52,830 nt of DNA, from NCBI GenBank assembly GCA_015063485.1, contig SVUA01000002.1, positions 65,454-118,283 of the forward strand, in the 5' to 3' direction. The position numbers were made by a program, and so were the translations under genes. The notes beneath the pieces are model-generated. The model saw nothing but the letters and a program-made list of their open reading frames with translations. It was not told the DNA's origin and made no database searches. How positions within the stretch are numbered: position 1 is the stretch's first letter; each line of letters begins with the position of its first letter. Of this stretch, positions 1-8,598 are shown one piece after another. This DNA is from Oscillospiraceae bacterium. GTDB lineage: Bacteria; Bacillota; Clostridia; Oscillospirales; CAG-272.

Positions 1-251
1 TTTATATGCTCATATCTGAAAATAGCTATCATTTGCTGTTTTCGGAATTTATTGCCCAGCTCGTCATTATTTAGCAAGCCATTCTTTTCGAGCTCCGCGG
101 CAAGTATTTGTACCAGATCGTGAGATTTCGATGTTTTGTATATTTGATACAAAGCTTCATTGTCGATATTTTTGACTTTTTCAATATCAAGCGTAGTCGT
201 GCCAAAAGCACTCTTGATAAATTCCATTAAAATATCGGTGTGTAAATTCAT
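1..251 (-). CDS. Nucleotidyltransferase-like protein, N-terminal part (cut by window edge)
   Basis: An open frame starts at ATG 251-249, seven bases after the thiolase stop on the same strand, and runs off the left edge, so only about 83 N-terminal residues are visible. The piece is helical and begins MNLHTDILMEFIKSAF. The later EALYQIYKTSKSHDLVQIL and a K-F-R-x-x-x-M-x-A-x-x-R-Y-E stretch resemble, from memory, the helical start of uncharacterised nucleotidyltransferases (PF14907-type), in which a catalytic GxS...DxD motif follows. That motif would lie outside the window, so the family call is inference. The close spacing suggests co-transcription with the thiolase and 3-hydroxyacyl-CoA dehydrogenase genes. 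Confidence 0.5.
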   Translation of the reverse strand, partial: MNLHTDILMEFIKSAFGTTTLDIEKVKNIDNEALYQIYKTSKSHDLVQILAAELEKNGLLNNDELGNKFRKQQMIAIFRYEHI

Positions 252-258
252 ATATTTA

Positions 259-1506
259 TCACTCTCTGCCAACTATAAATACGTAATTTGTAGTTGCGCT
301 TCCTCCAATATTAAGCATCATGGCGTTCTTTGCGCCCTCTACCTGATACGAGCCTGCCTCGCCCATGACCTGCTTATAAAGATCAAGGAACATTCTCGCG
401 CCCGTAGCTCCAACGGGGTGTCCGCAGCCTATAAGTCCTCCGCTTGGGTTTATCGGCTTTGCGCCATCAAACGCTATAAGACCCGACTCCACCGCCTCGT
501 ACTCTTTTCCGGGCTCGGTCAATCCAAAAGCCGAGATAGCCGCGTATTCGCTTGACGTAAAACAGTCGTGCGTTTCAAAAACGTCTATATCGTCAACGGT
601 AAGTCCGCTTCGTCTATATGCGTCAAGACACGCCTGTCTTGTCCACGGCAAAACGTACGCGGAACCCTTATTATCCGCCATTTTGGAACTGAATAGCATA
701 GGCGCGACTCTATGACCGTAGCCTTTAACTATTGGCTTATTATTCAAGCCTTTTTCTTTTACGTATCTTTCCGACGCAAGTACAACGACCGCCGCTCCGT
801 CTGTAACCTGTGAGCAATCCGAAACGGCAAGCTTTCCGCCGACGAAAGGATTCGTCTCTGTTCCGCGAGTCTTTGCCTGATCGTAGCTCATGAACCACTT
901 TTTCGTCTGCGCCATCGGATTTCTCTTTGCGTTTGCGTAATTATTTGCGGAAATTCTCGCCAAAGCGTTCATAAAACGCTCTTCCTCAACGTCGTACTTC
1001 TTTAGTATCTCATCAGCAAGTCTGCCGAAAAGCTTCGGGAACGGAAAATCTATTCCCTGTCCCTCTTTTTCGTAAAACGCCGCGCGTCCGAGGATATCTC
1101 CGCCGACCTTTGAGTCGACAGTCTTCATCAATTCCCAACCAAGAACGATAGCCACGTCGTAATCACCGTTCTGCACCTTGGTTATAGCCGCGTCAAGAGC
1201 GACCGAGCTTGAGGCGCAAGCCGCCTCGTATCTTGCCGAAGGCACACCGTAAAACGCGGGATTTATCTCGGTCAAAAATGCGCCGAGATGTCCTTGACTT
1301 ATATACTGTTCAGCAATAAAATTGCCAACGAAACACGCTACTCTGTTATCATTATTTAACGAAGCTACGTCATCAAACGTAATTCCGACATTCTCAAATC
1401 CGTCCTCTACGGCTTCCTTCATAAGCGCGATAAGATTTTTGCCTTCCTTTGTCCAGTTGCGCTCGAAATCAGTCTGCGCTCCTCCAAGAACATATACTTT
1501 TCCCAT
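259..1506 (-). CDS. Thiolase family protein (SCP-x-like acetyl-CoA acetyltransferase)
   Basis: A 415-residue thiolase-fold enzyme expected to make or cleave a 3-ketoacyl-CoA carbon-carbon bond using CoA. Cys97 in [12 protein letters not shown] is the acyl-accepting nucleophile position. ETHDCFT near residue 310 and [14 protein letters not shown] near the C-terminus supply the His and Cys/His positions of the thiolase active site. The NxxxHDCFT-like motif and overall layout are closer to the SCP-x/non-specific lipid-transfer thiolase group than to classical biosynthetic AtoB/ThlA. ATG 1506 is chosen because GAGGTGGT lies just upstream, although the frame stays open to 1587. It follows the 3-hydroxyacyl-CoA dehydrogenase gene by 10 bases, so the two probably act in succession on one acyl-CoA substrate, which the sequence does not identify. 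Confidence 0.88.
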   Translation of the reverse strand: MGKVYVLGGAQTDFERNWTKEGKNLIALMKEAVEDGFENVGITFDDVASLNNDNRVACFVGNFIAEQYISQGHLGAFLTEINPAFYGVPSARYEAACASSSVALDAAITKVQNGDYDVAIVLGWELMKTVDSKVGGDILGRAAFYEKEGQGIDFPFPKLFGRLADEILKKYDVEEERFMNALARISANNYANAKRNPMAQTKKWFMSYDQAKTRGTETNPFVGGKLAVSDCSQVTDGAAVVVLASERYVKEKGLNNKPIVKGYGHRVAPMLFSSKMADNKGSAYVLPWTRQACLDAYRRSGLTVDDIDVFETHDCFTSSEYAAISAFGLTEPGKEYEAVESGLIAFDGAKPINPSGGLIGCGHPVGATGARMFLDLYKQVMGEAGSYQVEGAKNAMMLNIGGSATTNYVFIVGRE

Positions 1507-1516
1507 GTTTACCACC

Positions 1517-2815
1517 TCAATTAGTTGACTTGAAATATAAACGGTAATCGTATTCAGATCTCTCCGCCGCGGAAAGCGATCTATCAATATCGACGTTTAC
1601 CAATATGTTTCTCGGCAAACGCTCTTTTATCAAAGCGTTTATATCTGCTACAGACGAGATCGCATCGATCATCGCAAGCGGAGGACACCAGTTAAAACCA
1701 GTAGCCATAGCCGCATCTGCCGCGTGGATATCATACGCCACCTTTTCAATAGTGACCAGAGAATATACTATATAATTCAAAAGGAAATACAAGCATATCT
1801 CCGCCTCTTGCGAACGGTTATTTACAAGCACCTCAAACGCATTCTTATAGTCTCCGACCTTGATATGCTTCTTCATTCCCTCCGCAAACGGAAATACGTA
1901 CTTCATCTTATTTCTGTATTTTCCCGTATTGATATCGTAGACCTTCAAAGTTTTAGTAGCGTTATCAAATTTATATAAGCCCTCTCCCGATTTGCGCCCC
2001 AATTTGCCGTCATCTATCAATTTCTGCGCAAAACTCGGCAAAATGAATGAATCATGGGCATAGTCGTCAGAGTTAAAATAGACGTTATCAACGATAGCCT
2101 TATGTACGTCAAGTCCGACGAAGTCCGCCGTTGAAAGCGGAGCCATAGCGCGCCCCGTGAAAGAACCTAGTATAGAATCGATATAGTCTATACCGCCGTT
2201 ATCCTTGTATCTCTCGGCGTATTTCATAGCCTCGTTTATAAATTGGAATCCTATCCTATTCGCCAAAAATGCGGGAGAATCCTTAGTCTCAACGACCGTT
2301 CTTATCAAGGTATTTTTGAGATACTCTGTAAGCTCTGCCAATACGTCCGCCGAGGTGTATTTTGTCGTTATCAACTCGCACAGAGTCATACTGTACGGGG
2401 GATTGAACATATGAACGCCAAAATAGCGGCCGCGCATACTGTCGGAGAAGCACTCCGAGAGCTGCGTAATAGAAAGTCCCGACGTTCCCGAACAAGCAAT
2501 AGCATCATCGCGAATAGCCGCGGCTATTTTTTTAGTAATATCCAACTTAACGTCGATATTTTCGGCAACGCTCTCAAAAACAAGATCGGACTCTGCCACA
2601 CACTCAGAGAGCGCGGAATAGTCCTTGGGTATCAAGTTACCCATAATACTTTCCGCGCGTACGGATTTAGCGGCCTTCAATACCGCTTCCTTGGATTTTT
2701 CGATATCTCGGCTTATCATATAGACCTTCGCGTTGCCGAAGGAGGCAAATATGGCCGATACGTTAGAGCCCATCGCACCGTTAGCTCCAACAACAGTTAC
2801 TGTTTTGATGTTCAT
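1517..2815 (-). CDS. 3-hydroxyacyl-CoA dehydrogenase, two C-terminal domains
   Basis: A 432-residue NAD-dependent enzyme that interconverts 3-hydroxyacyl-CoA and 3-ketoacyl-CoA. The N-terminus has the Rossmann dinucleotide motif GANGAMG at residues 10-16. HMFNPPYSM near 134-142 carries the conserved His of HFFNP, and [18 protein letters not shown] begins the first C-terminal domain. The protein is about 150 residues longer than the butyrate-pathway enzyme. Its end repeats a 3HCDH-like domain with [15 protein letters not shown] near 365-375, as in FadB/FadN-type proteins, but no enoyl-CoA hydratase domain is present. GCGAGG lies upstream of ATG 2815. It is first in an operon with the thiolase. 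Such pairing suggests beta-oxidation-like or reverse-beta-oxidation chemistry. No acyl-CoA dehydrogenase or crotonase is nearby. Confidence 0.9.
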   Translation of the reverse strand: MNIKTVTVVGANGAMGSNVSAIFASFGNAKVYMISRDIEKSKEAVLKAAKSVRAESIMGNLIPKDYSALSECVAESDLVFESVAENIDVKLDITKKIAAAIRDDAIACSGTSGLSITQLSECFSDSMRGRYFGVHMFNPPYSMTLCELITTKYTSADVLAELTEYLKNTLIRTVVETKDSPAFLANRIGFQFINEAMKYAERYKDNGGIDYIDSILGSFTGRAMAPLSTADFVGLDVHKAIVDNVYFNSDDYAHDSFILPSFAQKLIDDGKLGRKSGEGLYKFDNATKTLKVYDINTGKYRNKMKYVFPFAEGMKKHIKVGDYKNAFEVLVNNRSQEAEICLYFLLNYIVYSLVTIEKVAYDIHAADAAMATGFNWCPPLAMIDAISSVADINALIKERLPRNILVNVDIDRSLSAAERSEYDYRLYFKSTN

Positions 2816-2869
2816 TTTTTCCTCGCTAAAATTTTATGAAATGATCATGCTAAAAGCTAATGACTAAGT

Positions 2870-4984
2870 TTATTTTACAGATGATACATCGGCTGTTTCC
2901 AATATACTCTTCATCTGTCTGTCGTATTCTTCACCCTTGCTTTCGCAACCATTAGCGCCCGCGGGATGATAGGTCGTTACGACTTCGGCAACGAGATCGC
3001 GTATTTCATTCTCTTGTCCGTTATAAGCCGCCGTCATAAGCATTTTAAGTTGGCTCAAAAATACGTCTGCGTCAAAGGGTATCGGGCTTCCTATATGTAT
3101 CAAGTGATTCGGTGTTGTGCGCAAGCCCTCTTCCGACATGAGCTTTTCTTCGTACAACTTTTCCCCCGGACGAAGCCCCGTATAAGAAATTTTGATATCT
3201 ATATCGGGTTTAAGTCCCGAAAGTCTGATAAGATTTCTCGCAAGCGTATCTATCTTTACGGGAGAGCCCATATCCAAAACGAATATCTCTCCTCCCGCCG
3301 CATACGTACCTGCCTGTAAAACCAAGGAAGCTGCTTCGGGAATAGTCATAAAATATCTTATAATATCGGGGTGCGTAACCGTTACAGGACCACCGTTTGC
3401 TATCTGCTCCTTAAATCTCGGAATAACAGATCCGTTACTTCCAAGCACGTTTCCAAATCGGACTGCCACGAAATCGGTATCTACCTTCTTATCCGCGCGT
3501 CCCATATTGAGCATACTTCCGTCAGGATCCTCTGTATGAACGTGCATGGGTAAAAGCTCGTGCGCTTTTCCGTCCCGTATCTTTCGGTCAAACGACTGTA
3601 TTATCATTTCACAAAGACGCTTTGACGCGCCCATTATGTTAGTGGGATTGACCGCCTTGTCCGTAGAGATCAAAACGAACTTTTTGCAACCGTTCATCAT
3701 AGCCGCGTATGCGGTCTTATAAGTTCCAACGGCATTGTTCTTTATGGCTTCGCAAGGGCTGTACTCCATCAAGGGCACATGCTTATGCGCGGCGGCATGA
3801 TATACGACGTCGGGCTTGAATTTGCTGAACACCTGATTGATACGTCTGCTATCTCGTACCGAACCGATAAGGACCTCCAAATCCAAATTCGGATGCTTGT
3901 CCTTTAATTCCAACCCAATAGCATGAGCGTTATTTTCGTATATATCAAATACGATAAGCTTCTTGGGATTATGCTTCGCGATCTGTCGGCAAAGCTCGCT
4001 TCCGATAGAACCTCCGCCGCCTGTTACCATTATAGTCTTATCGGCAAGGAACGTATATATTTCATCCATATTTACTTTAACGGAATCCCGTCCGAGCAAG
4101 TCTTCCACGTCAACGTCCTTCATAGCCTTTACCGTTACGTTGTTCTCTATGCCTCCGTTAGTTGCTACGAATTCATATACGCTCGGTAATTTTCTCAATT
4201 CGCAGTTCGTTTCCTTGCAAATATTCAAAATATCCCTTATCTGCTCCGGCGTAGCACTTGGAATAGCAAAAAATATCTTTTCTATCTTGTACTTTTCTAC
4301 GTTGAGGAGAATATCGTCTCTGCCTCCGACAACGGGAACACCGTCTATAAAACGTCCCCATTTGTTACTGTTGTCGTCAATGATACAGCATACGTACTCT
4401 TTTATTTCTTTAGCGTTGTGAAGATCCCTAAGTATAAGCTGTCCCGCCATGCCCGCGCCAATAAGCATAACTCGACTTGCCAGAGCCTTTTGAACCATTC
4501 TTTCCTTTTTCTTTCGCTCAAGCAAAACGAAACGATATGCAAAACGCACTATCAAAACAACCATAAATTGAACAGCCGCGCCCACAATATAATACGTAAT
4601 AGGCATTCTGCGAAAGATCACGGTTATCAAAATAGCGTGAAGTACGCCTAATATCAACGATGCAAGGACTATTCTTTCAAATTCATCAAAGCTTGCGTAC
4701 TTCCAAATGCTTTTATACAAGCGAAAGAGGCATAGCACTGTAACACTTATCACAGCGTATATGGGAGCAAACCTGAGCCAAGCCATCAAATACTCCTCGG
4801 GTATCGTAGAAAAACGGCAATCAAATCTAAGCCAAAGAGCCAAAAAATATGAAGCATTAACGGCAACAAGATCGTAAATTGCCAAAACTATGGCAACCAT
4901 GTGCCATCTTTCCATAAACGAAAAAATTTTTCTATTATTAGTTTTATCCGGATTATCGGTATTCAGATTTTTATTATCTTGCAT
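2870..4984 (-). CDS. Membrane nucleotide-sugar 4,6-dehydratase/epimerase (CapD/WbpM/PglF family)
   Basis: 704 residues. About four membrane helices lie between residues 25 and 150. A CoA-binding/Rossmann-like domain (VMLIGAGMAGQLILRDL, about 171-187) follows, then an extended short-chain dehydrogenase domain starting at VTGGGGSIGSELC (about 318-330). The catalytic stretch STDKAVNPTNIMGASKR (about 437-453) has Met where most SDRs have Tyr. That is the known Ser-Met-Lys arrangement of the FlaA1/WbpM dehydratases, so the gene is probably functional. The family removes water from UDP-GlcNAc-type sugars at the inner membrane face for capsule, glycan or S-layer sugar synthesis. GGAGGT precedes ATG 4984. 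The exact product sugar cannot be told from sequence. Confidence 0.92.
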   Translation of the reverse strand: MQDNKNLNTDNPDKTNNRKIFSFMERWHMVAIVLAIYDLVAVNASYFLALWLRFDCRFSTIPEEYLMAWLRFAPIYAVISVTVLCLFRLYKSIWKYASFDEFERIVLASLILGVLHAILITVIFRRMPITYYIVGAAVQFMVVLIVRFAYRFVLLERKKKERMVQKALASRVMLIGAGMAGQLILRDLHNAKEIKEYVCCIIDDNSNKWGRFIDGVPVVGGRDDILLNVEKYKIEKIFFAIPSATPEQIRDILNICKETNCELRKLPSVYEFVATNGGIENNVTVKAMKDVDVEDLLGRDSVKVNMDEIYTFLADKTIMVTGGGGSIGSELCRQIAKHNPKKLIVFDIYENNAHAIGLELKDKHPNLDLEVLIGSVRDSRRINQVFSKFKPDVVYHAAAHKHVPLMEYSPCEAIKNNAVGTYKTAYAAMMNGCKKFVLISTDKAVNPTNIMGASKRLCEMIIQSFDRKIRDGKAHELLPMHVHTEDPDGSMLNMGRADKKVDTDFVAVRFGNVLGSNGSVIPRFKEQIANGGPVTVTHPDIIRYFMTIPEAASLVLQAGTYAAGGEIFVLDMGSPVKIDTLARNLIRLSGLKPDIDIKISYTGLRPGEKLYEEKLMSEEGLRTTPNHLIHIGSPIPFDADVFLSQLKMLMTAAYNGQENEIRDLVAEVVTTYHPAGANGCESKGEEYDRQMKSILETADVSSVK

Positions 4985-5004
4985 TTATACCTCCAACTTA
5001 TTAA

Positions 5005-5032
5005 AGCATATACCAAAAGTCAAAATTGTCAA
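5005..5032 (-). promoter_or_regulatory. Candidate promoter of the CapD-like gene
   Basis: On the minus strand TTGACA (5032-5027) is followed after 16 bases by TATGCT (5010-5005), upstream of the GGAGGT site of the 704-residue dehydratase gene. Confidence 0.5.
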
Positions 5033-5213
5033 AGCTTTCCACAATAATTTATTGTATATTTTATATAACCATAATTATATCATAACAAAACAAATTTGTC
5101 AATAATTTGTTAAACTAAAACTACATTAAATAAAGAATTTCAATGATTTTTGAGTGTTGCAAATATTAAAGAAACATGGTATAATAACTGTGGGTGTACA
5201 CTCGCTCTAGCGT

Positions 5214-5335
5214 CCTTACTTCTTCACTATTCACTATTACCTATTACCTTAAATTCCGTGTGCTGATTTAGTGAAAAGTAAAGAGTGAATAGGTAATAAG
5301 TAAAAATTCCGCACGCTATCGCGCACGGAATTTTT
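5214..5335. repeat. Nested AT-rich inverted repeats ending in a bidirectional terminator
   Basis: Blocks of ATTCACTATTACCTATTACC (around 5229-5248) face GAGTGAATAGGTAATAAG (5283-5300), forming imperfect arms. A second pairing joins AAATTCCGTGTGC (5250-5262) with GCGCACGGAATTT (5321-5333). The right part, AAAAATTCCG...CGGAATTTTT (5302-5335), is a perfect 10-bp stem ending in a T run on either strand and abuts the 3' end of the tRNA gene, so it is the likely tRNA terminator. The outer arms could form a competing structure. No protein is encoded here. Confidence 0.6.
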
Positions 5336-5409
5336 GGCACCCCCAACGGGAATCGAACCCATAACTAACCCTTAGGAGGGGTTTATTATATCCATTTAAC
5401 TATGGGAGC
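5335..5409 (-). tRNA. tRNA-Arg (anticodon CCT)
   Basis: The minus strand folds as a complete 75-nt cloverleaf: acceptor GCTCCCA/TGGGGGT, D arm GTTA...TAAT with GG in the loop, anticodon stem AACCC/GGGTT around loop CTCCTAA (anticodon CCT, reading AGG), four-base variable loop, and T arm ATGGG-TTCGATT-CCCGT. G73 is followed by an encoded CCA. It has its own promoter upstream and a T-rich hairpin immediately downstream. Confidence 0.93.
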
Positions 5410-5433
5410 AAATATTAAATTTATCCGCAGAAT

Positions 5434-5462
5434 ATTATAGCACACTTTTTTAAAAATTGCAA
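5434..5462 (-). promoter_or_regulatory. Promoter of tRNA-Arg
   Basis: TTGCAA (5462-5457), 17-base spacer, TATAAT (5439-5434) with a TGC just before the -10, 25 bases upstream of the tRNA 5' end. Confidence 0.7.
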
Positions 5463-5509
5463 GAGTTTTTTGCACTTACCTCGATCAAAGAATAAAGAAA
5501 GGAAAAACC

Positions 5510-6025
5510 ATGCCACGAAAGATATTAACAGTCATCTCAGCTTTATTATCCGTACTTCTTGTCGTTTTTATATTTTCCAATTCACTTGACAACGCAACGG
5601 AATCAACTAAAAAAAGTGATGCCGTCTACACGGCGATAAACCAAGTTGCAAAAGAGATCGGTATAAAAAAGGAGATAACAAAAGCATTTATACGTCAAAG
5701 CGCGCATTTTCTTGAATTCACAGCGCTCGGCATCTCGTCCGCCTTAACGCTTATATTTGCGTTTGCGCCCTCGCCAAAGCAAAAACTGTCTCAACGCCTT
5801 GCGTTTACCGTGCTTACGCTTCCCTTCTGCGCACTTATCGCTCTTATTGACGAATACATACAGACCTTCTCCGCAGGAAGAGTTTTTGACGTTGCCGACA
5901 TTCTGACCGACACGGCAGGCTCTTTTGTTGGTGTGATACTTACATTCTCCGTCTATCTTATTGTTCGTTTTTTCTATCACTCAAAGGAGAAAAGGAGCCA
6001 CAAAGCCTCCTCAAACTGCTCTTAA
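5510..6025 (+). CDS. VanZ family membrane protein
   Basis: 171 residues with about four membrane spans. The family hallmarks are present: an N-terminal helix ending in FSNS, then FIRQSAHFLEFTALG (about 63-77), and DEYIQTFSAGRVFDVADILTDT (about 115-136). VanZ proteins are small inner-membrane proteins. The founding member gives low-level teicoplanin resistance, but chromosomal homologues in Clostridia are mostly of unknown role, so no resistance is inferred. AGAAAGG precedes ATG 5510. The gene converges on the regulator gene and the two stop codons overlap within one TTAA. Confidence 0.88.
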   Translation: MPRKILTVISALLSVLLVVFIFSNSLDNATESTKKSDAVYTAINQVAKEIGIKKEITKAFIRQSAHFLEFTALGISSALTLIFAFAPSPKQKLSQRLAFTVLTLPFCALIALIDEYIQTFSAGRVFDVADILTDTAGSFVGVILTFSVYLIVRFFYHSKEKRSHKASSNCS

Positions 6026-6636
6026 TTACCATTTTGGGCGCGTATATTTCTTATCATTTCTATAACAAGCGCGGATATAACGCTCTCTGCGGATATATCT
6101 TGCGCTTTTTGCTTATCGGTCGTTAAAATCTCACCCTTGAAGGCAGAGCACGGTGCTTTATAAAAGATCTCTCTGCATACGCTCTCTTCTATACACGCTC
6201 CGTCCGACAGCACGAGCCTCGCAAGTGTTTTTTCCGATCTCGCTTGCGCGCACAAATTATCTAAAGTTCTTTTTATGTAGATAGCGTTATCCACGTTGCT
6301 CAACGACTCATTATACGGTAAAATTACGGAATATTCATATTTTGGCAAAAACGAAACGAGAGAGATCTCTACCGTATTCTTCCCTATTCTCACGACAGAA
6401 AAGTACACGTTTTTACAAAGCATCGCGCTTTTACCATGTCTGTAATTTTTATTTCTGACACGGGCTATTCCAGCCTTTTCAAGAATATTCGCATACCTTT
6501 TCGCCGTTGAAACGCTTACTCCCAGCGTCTTTGCAAGCTCACCTATATCCTTTTCCTTGTCGGTCAACGCGAAAAAGAATTTTAATATCCGTCTTTCGAC
6601 CGACGTCATATTTTTATTATCCGCAGTTTCTTTCAT
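6022..6636 (-). CDS. Winged-helix transcriptional regulator, unknown ligand domain
   Basis: 204 residues. Residues 12-60 form a helix-turn-helix (VERRILKFFFAL..., then IGELAKTLGVSVSTAKRYANIL) followed by the wing-like AGIARVRNKNYRHG. The remaining 140 residues hold alternating strands (VVRIGKNTVEISLVSF) and helices and match no family I can name. It may be a small-molecule or nucleotide-binding domain. It has a near-perfect promoter of its own. It is divergent from the tsaE operon across a 176-base gap, so autoregulation or control of tsaE is possible but not shown. Confidence 0.75.
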   Translation of the reverse strand: MKETADNKNMTSVERRILKFFFALTDKEKDIGELAKTLGVSVSTAKRYANILEKAGIARVRNKNYRHGKSAMLCKNVYFSVVRIGKNTVEISLVSFLPKYEYSVILPYNESLSNVDNAIYIKRTLDNLCAQARSEKTLARLVLSDGACIEESVCREIFYKAPCSAFKGEILTTDKQKAQDISAESVISALVIEMIRNIRAQNGN

Positions 6637-6670
6637 TTATCTTCACCTTTTTAACAGTACGATCTTGATT

Positions 6671-6699
6671 ATTATAGCAGACACTTTCGATTATGTCAA
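6671..6699 (-). promoter_or_regulatory. Consensus promoter of the winged-helix regulator
   Basis: TTGACA (6699-6694), 17 bases, TATAAT (6676-6671) on the minus strand. Both hexamers are perfect sigma-A consensus. Confidence 0.85.
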
Positions 6700-6740
6700 C
6701 AAAATAAAAGAATAAGGGGCAAATTATTCGTTTTCCCCCC

Positions 6741-6769
6741 TTTACATAAATGACATTTTGTGGTATACT
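6741..6769 (+). promoter_or_regulatory. Promoter of the tsaE operon
   Basis: TTTACA (6741-6746), 17-base spacer, TATACT (6764-6769) with TGG immediately before the -10 (extended -10). It lies 43 bases before the tsaE start. Confidence 0.82.
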
Positions 6770-6812
6770 AATATGAGAGAAACTATGCAAAGACTCGCGC
6801 GGAGGTGGTATT

Positions 6813-7283
6813 ATGCAAAAAATCGAATATGGCAAAGCTGCTTCCATTCATTCAAGCTCGGCTTTTGAGACCGAAGAACTTGGAAAAGAGTGCGCATTAT
6901 CGCTTCTTTCAAGCAAAAACGCTCCGCGATTCGTTGCTCTTTACGGTGATCTTGGTGTGGGAAAGACCGCCTTTATTCGCGGTTTTACATCGGTAATATC
7001 CCCCGATTCCAAGGTAAAATCCCCCACTTTCGCAATAGTGCACGAATACAAAGGCAAGCCGTTGTCGATCTTTCATTTTGATATGTACCGTATAACGAAC
7101 GAGGATGAGCTATGGTCTATCGGCTTTTACGATTACCTTGACAGAAATGGCATCTGTCTTGTCGAATGGAGTGAAAATATCCCGTTTGCTCTCCCCGACC
7201 GCTATCTTCGCGTAGAAATAATCAAGGACAACGAAAGCAACACCGACAGCCGACTGATAACTCTCTCTCCTATCGGTTATTGA
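6813..7283 (+). CDS. tsaE: tRNA threonylcarbamoyladenosine biosynthesis ATPase TsaE
   Basis: 156-residue P-loop ATPase that drives the TsaB-TsaD-TsaE complex which attaches the threonylcarbamoyl group to A37 of ANN-reading tRNAs. The Walker A motif GDLGVGKTAF sits at about 45-54 (Lys51, Thr52). SPTFAIVHEYKG and FHFDMYRITNEDEL give the typical TsaE switch and His/Asp region, and CLVEWSENI corresponds to the Walker B-like strand. GGAGGTGG precedes ATG 6813. tsaB follows 24 bases on. The partner tsaD is in a separate operon at 13.8-14.8 kb on the other strand. Confidence 0.95.
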   Translation: MQKIEYGKAASIHSSSAFETEELGKECALSLLSSKNAPRFVALYGDLGVGKTAFIRGFTSVISPDSKVKSPTFAIVHEYKGKPLSIFHFDMYRITNEDELWSIGFYDYLDRNGICLVEWSENIPFALPDRYLRVEIIKDNESNTDSRLITLSPIGY

Positions 7284-7307
7284 AATCAATCAAAAGGACG
7301 GTCTTTT

Positions 7308-8018
7308 ATGATAATTCTGTCACTTGACACCTCCGCGACCGTCGCCTCCGCCGCGCTTTGCGACGGCGAGCGTCTCCTTGCGGAATACACATTAAACAAT
7401 GGAAACACTCACAGCGAAACCCTCTTACCTATGGTAGAGTCGCTTCTCGCTCATTTCGGAATAACCACCGACGATATCGATATTTTTGCGGCATCTACGG
7501 GTCCAGGCTCTTTTACGGGAGTTCGTATCGGTGCGGCAACGCTCAAAGGTCTTGCCTTTGGCAAGAACAAGCCTTGCGTGAGCGTTTCAACGCTTGAGGC
7601 TATCGCAGAAAATCTCAACGTACACAAAGGACTTATCTGCCCCGTTATGAACGCAAGACGTTCGCAGGTCTACACCGCGCTTTTCCGTTCGGACGGAGAA
7701 AAGCTCACGCGCCTAATACCCGATTCGGCTATCAGTCTCTCGGAGCTTGACGAGCTTCTTTGCGAATACGGCGAGCCTGTCGCGTTTTGCGGTGACGGCT
7801 ACGGCATAACGGTATCGGCTATTGAAAAAACTACCGTCTATCACGTTCCCGAACGCCTTCGCCATCAGTCCGCTTACTCGGTAGCACAGGTAGCGCTTCG
7901 CAATTACCTTTCGGATGACTATACCGATGACGCAAAGCTCACCGTTACCTATCTGCGCCCCTCTCAAGCTGAACGTGAGCGTATGGAACGCGAAGGGACG
8001 CGTTCGACCCTTTCTTGA
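7308..8018 (+). CDS. tsaB: tRNA threonylcarbamoyladenosine biosynthesis protein TsaB
   Basis: 236-residue ASKHA-fold protein, the non-catalytic partner of TsaD in t6A synthesis. It opens with the expected LSLDTSATVASAAL, then has THSETLLPMVESLL (about 36-49) and ASTGPGSFTGVRIGAATLKGLA (about 63-84). The last eight residues (EGTRSTLS) and the stop codon lie inside an interspersed hairpin repeat (7993-8039), so the natural C-terminus has probably been replaced or extended by repeat insertion. The core fold is intact and activity is likely retained. Confidence 0.95.
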   Translation: MIILSLDTSATVASAALCDGERLLAEYTLNNGNTHSETLLPMVESLLAHFGITTDDIDIFAASTGPGSFTGVRIGAATLKGLAFGKNKPCVSVSTLEAIAENLNVHKGLICPVMNARRSQVYTALFRSDGEKLTRLIPDSAISLSELDELLCEYGEPVAFCGDGYGITVSAIEKTTVYHVPERLRHQSAYSVAQVALRNYLSDDYTDDAKLTVTYLRPSQAERERMEREGTRSTLS

Positions 8019-8039
8019 AAGAAAGTGCCGAGCCCAAAA
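7993..8039 (-). repeat. GGACGCG/CGACCCTTTC hairpin repeat at tsaB 3' end
   Basis: GGGACGCGTTCGACCCTTTC...GAAAG...CCGAGCCC here is the reverse complement of the elements at 36228-36275 and 39219-39264. The stem is slightly degraded compared with those copies. It supplies the tsaB stop codon, and a short CTTCCTTAAGGAAG palindrome follows. A terminator or attenuator role between tsaB and rpiB is inferred. Confidence 0.7.
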
Positions 8040-8126
8040 ACTTCCTTAAGGAAGGTACTATATAAATTCATATGTTAAAGTTACAACAGCAAAAACAAAT
8101 TATATATCGAAAAGAGGAAAATTATT

Positions 8127-8573
8127 ATGAAGATCGTTATTGGATGCGACCATGCAGGATATGCTATTAAAGGAGCGGTCAAGGATCACCTTATCGCAAA
8201 AGGTCATGAGGTAGTTGACGTTGGTACTAACTCCGCAGATAGCTGTCACTATCCCGTATACGCAAAAGCAGCTTGCAAAAAGATACTTGACGGCGAATGT
8301 GAGCTCGGCATACTTATCTGCGGAACAGGTATAGGTATGTCTATTGCGGCTAACAAGCACAACGGTATCCGCGCGGCTTGCTGCTCCGACACCTTCTCTG
8401 CCCGTCTTACAAGAGAGCACAACGATGCCAATATCCTCTGCTTTGGTGAGCGCGTAGTCGGTGCGGGACTTGCTCTTGAGCTTGTAGACGCATTCATAAA
8501 CGCAGAATATATGAATAGCGGCAACCACGTAACGCGCGTTGCTATGCTTTCTGAAATAGAAAAAGAAAACTGA
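8127..8573 (+). CDS. rpiB: Ribose-5-phosphate isomerase B (housekeeping copy)
   Basis: 148 residues of the RpiB/LacAB fold, interconverting ribose 5-phosphate and ribulose 5-phosphate in the pentose phosphate pathway. GCDHAG (6-11) holds the substrate-binding Asp8-His9, CGTGIGMSIAANK includes catalytic Cys65, and REHNDANILCFG is the other signature. It lies in a run with ispD, ispF and rpe. A second, more diverged RpiB-like gene is at 26.4-26.8 kb. This one has the classical ribose-phosphate features and sits with housekeeping genes. Confidence 0.95.
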   Translation: MKIVIGCDHAGYAIKGAVKDHLIAKGHEVVDVGTNSADSCHYPVYAKAACKKILDGECELGILICGTGIGMSIAANKHNGIRAACCSDTFSARLTREHNDANILCFGERVVGAGLALELVDAFINAEYMNSGNHVTRVAMLSEIEKEN

Positions 8574-8598
8574 TTTTTAAAAAAGGGAGGACACGACC

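Noticed and set aside
5510-6025. Glycopeptide resistance because of VanZ
   Set aside because: No vanA/H/X/R/S genes nearby. VanZ-like proteins are common chromosomal genes of unknown role.
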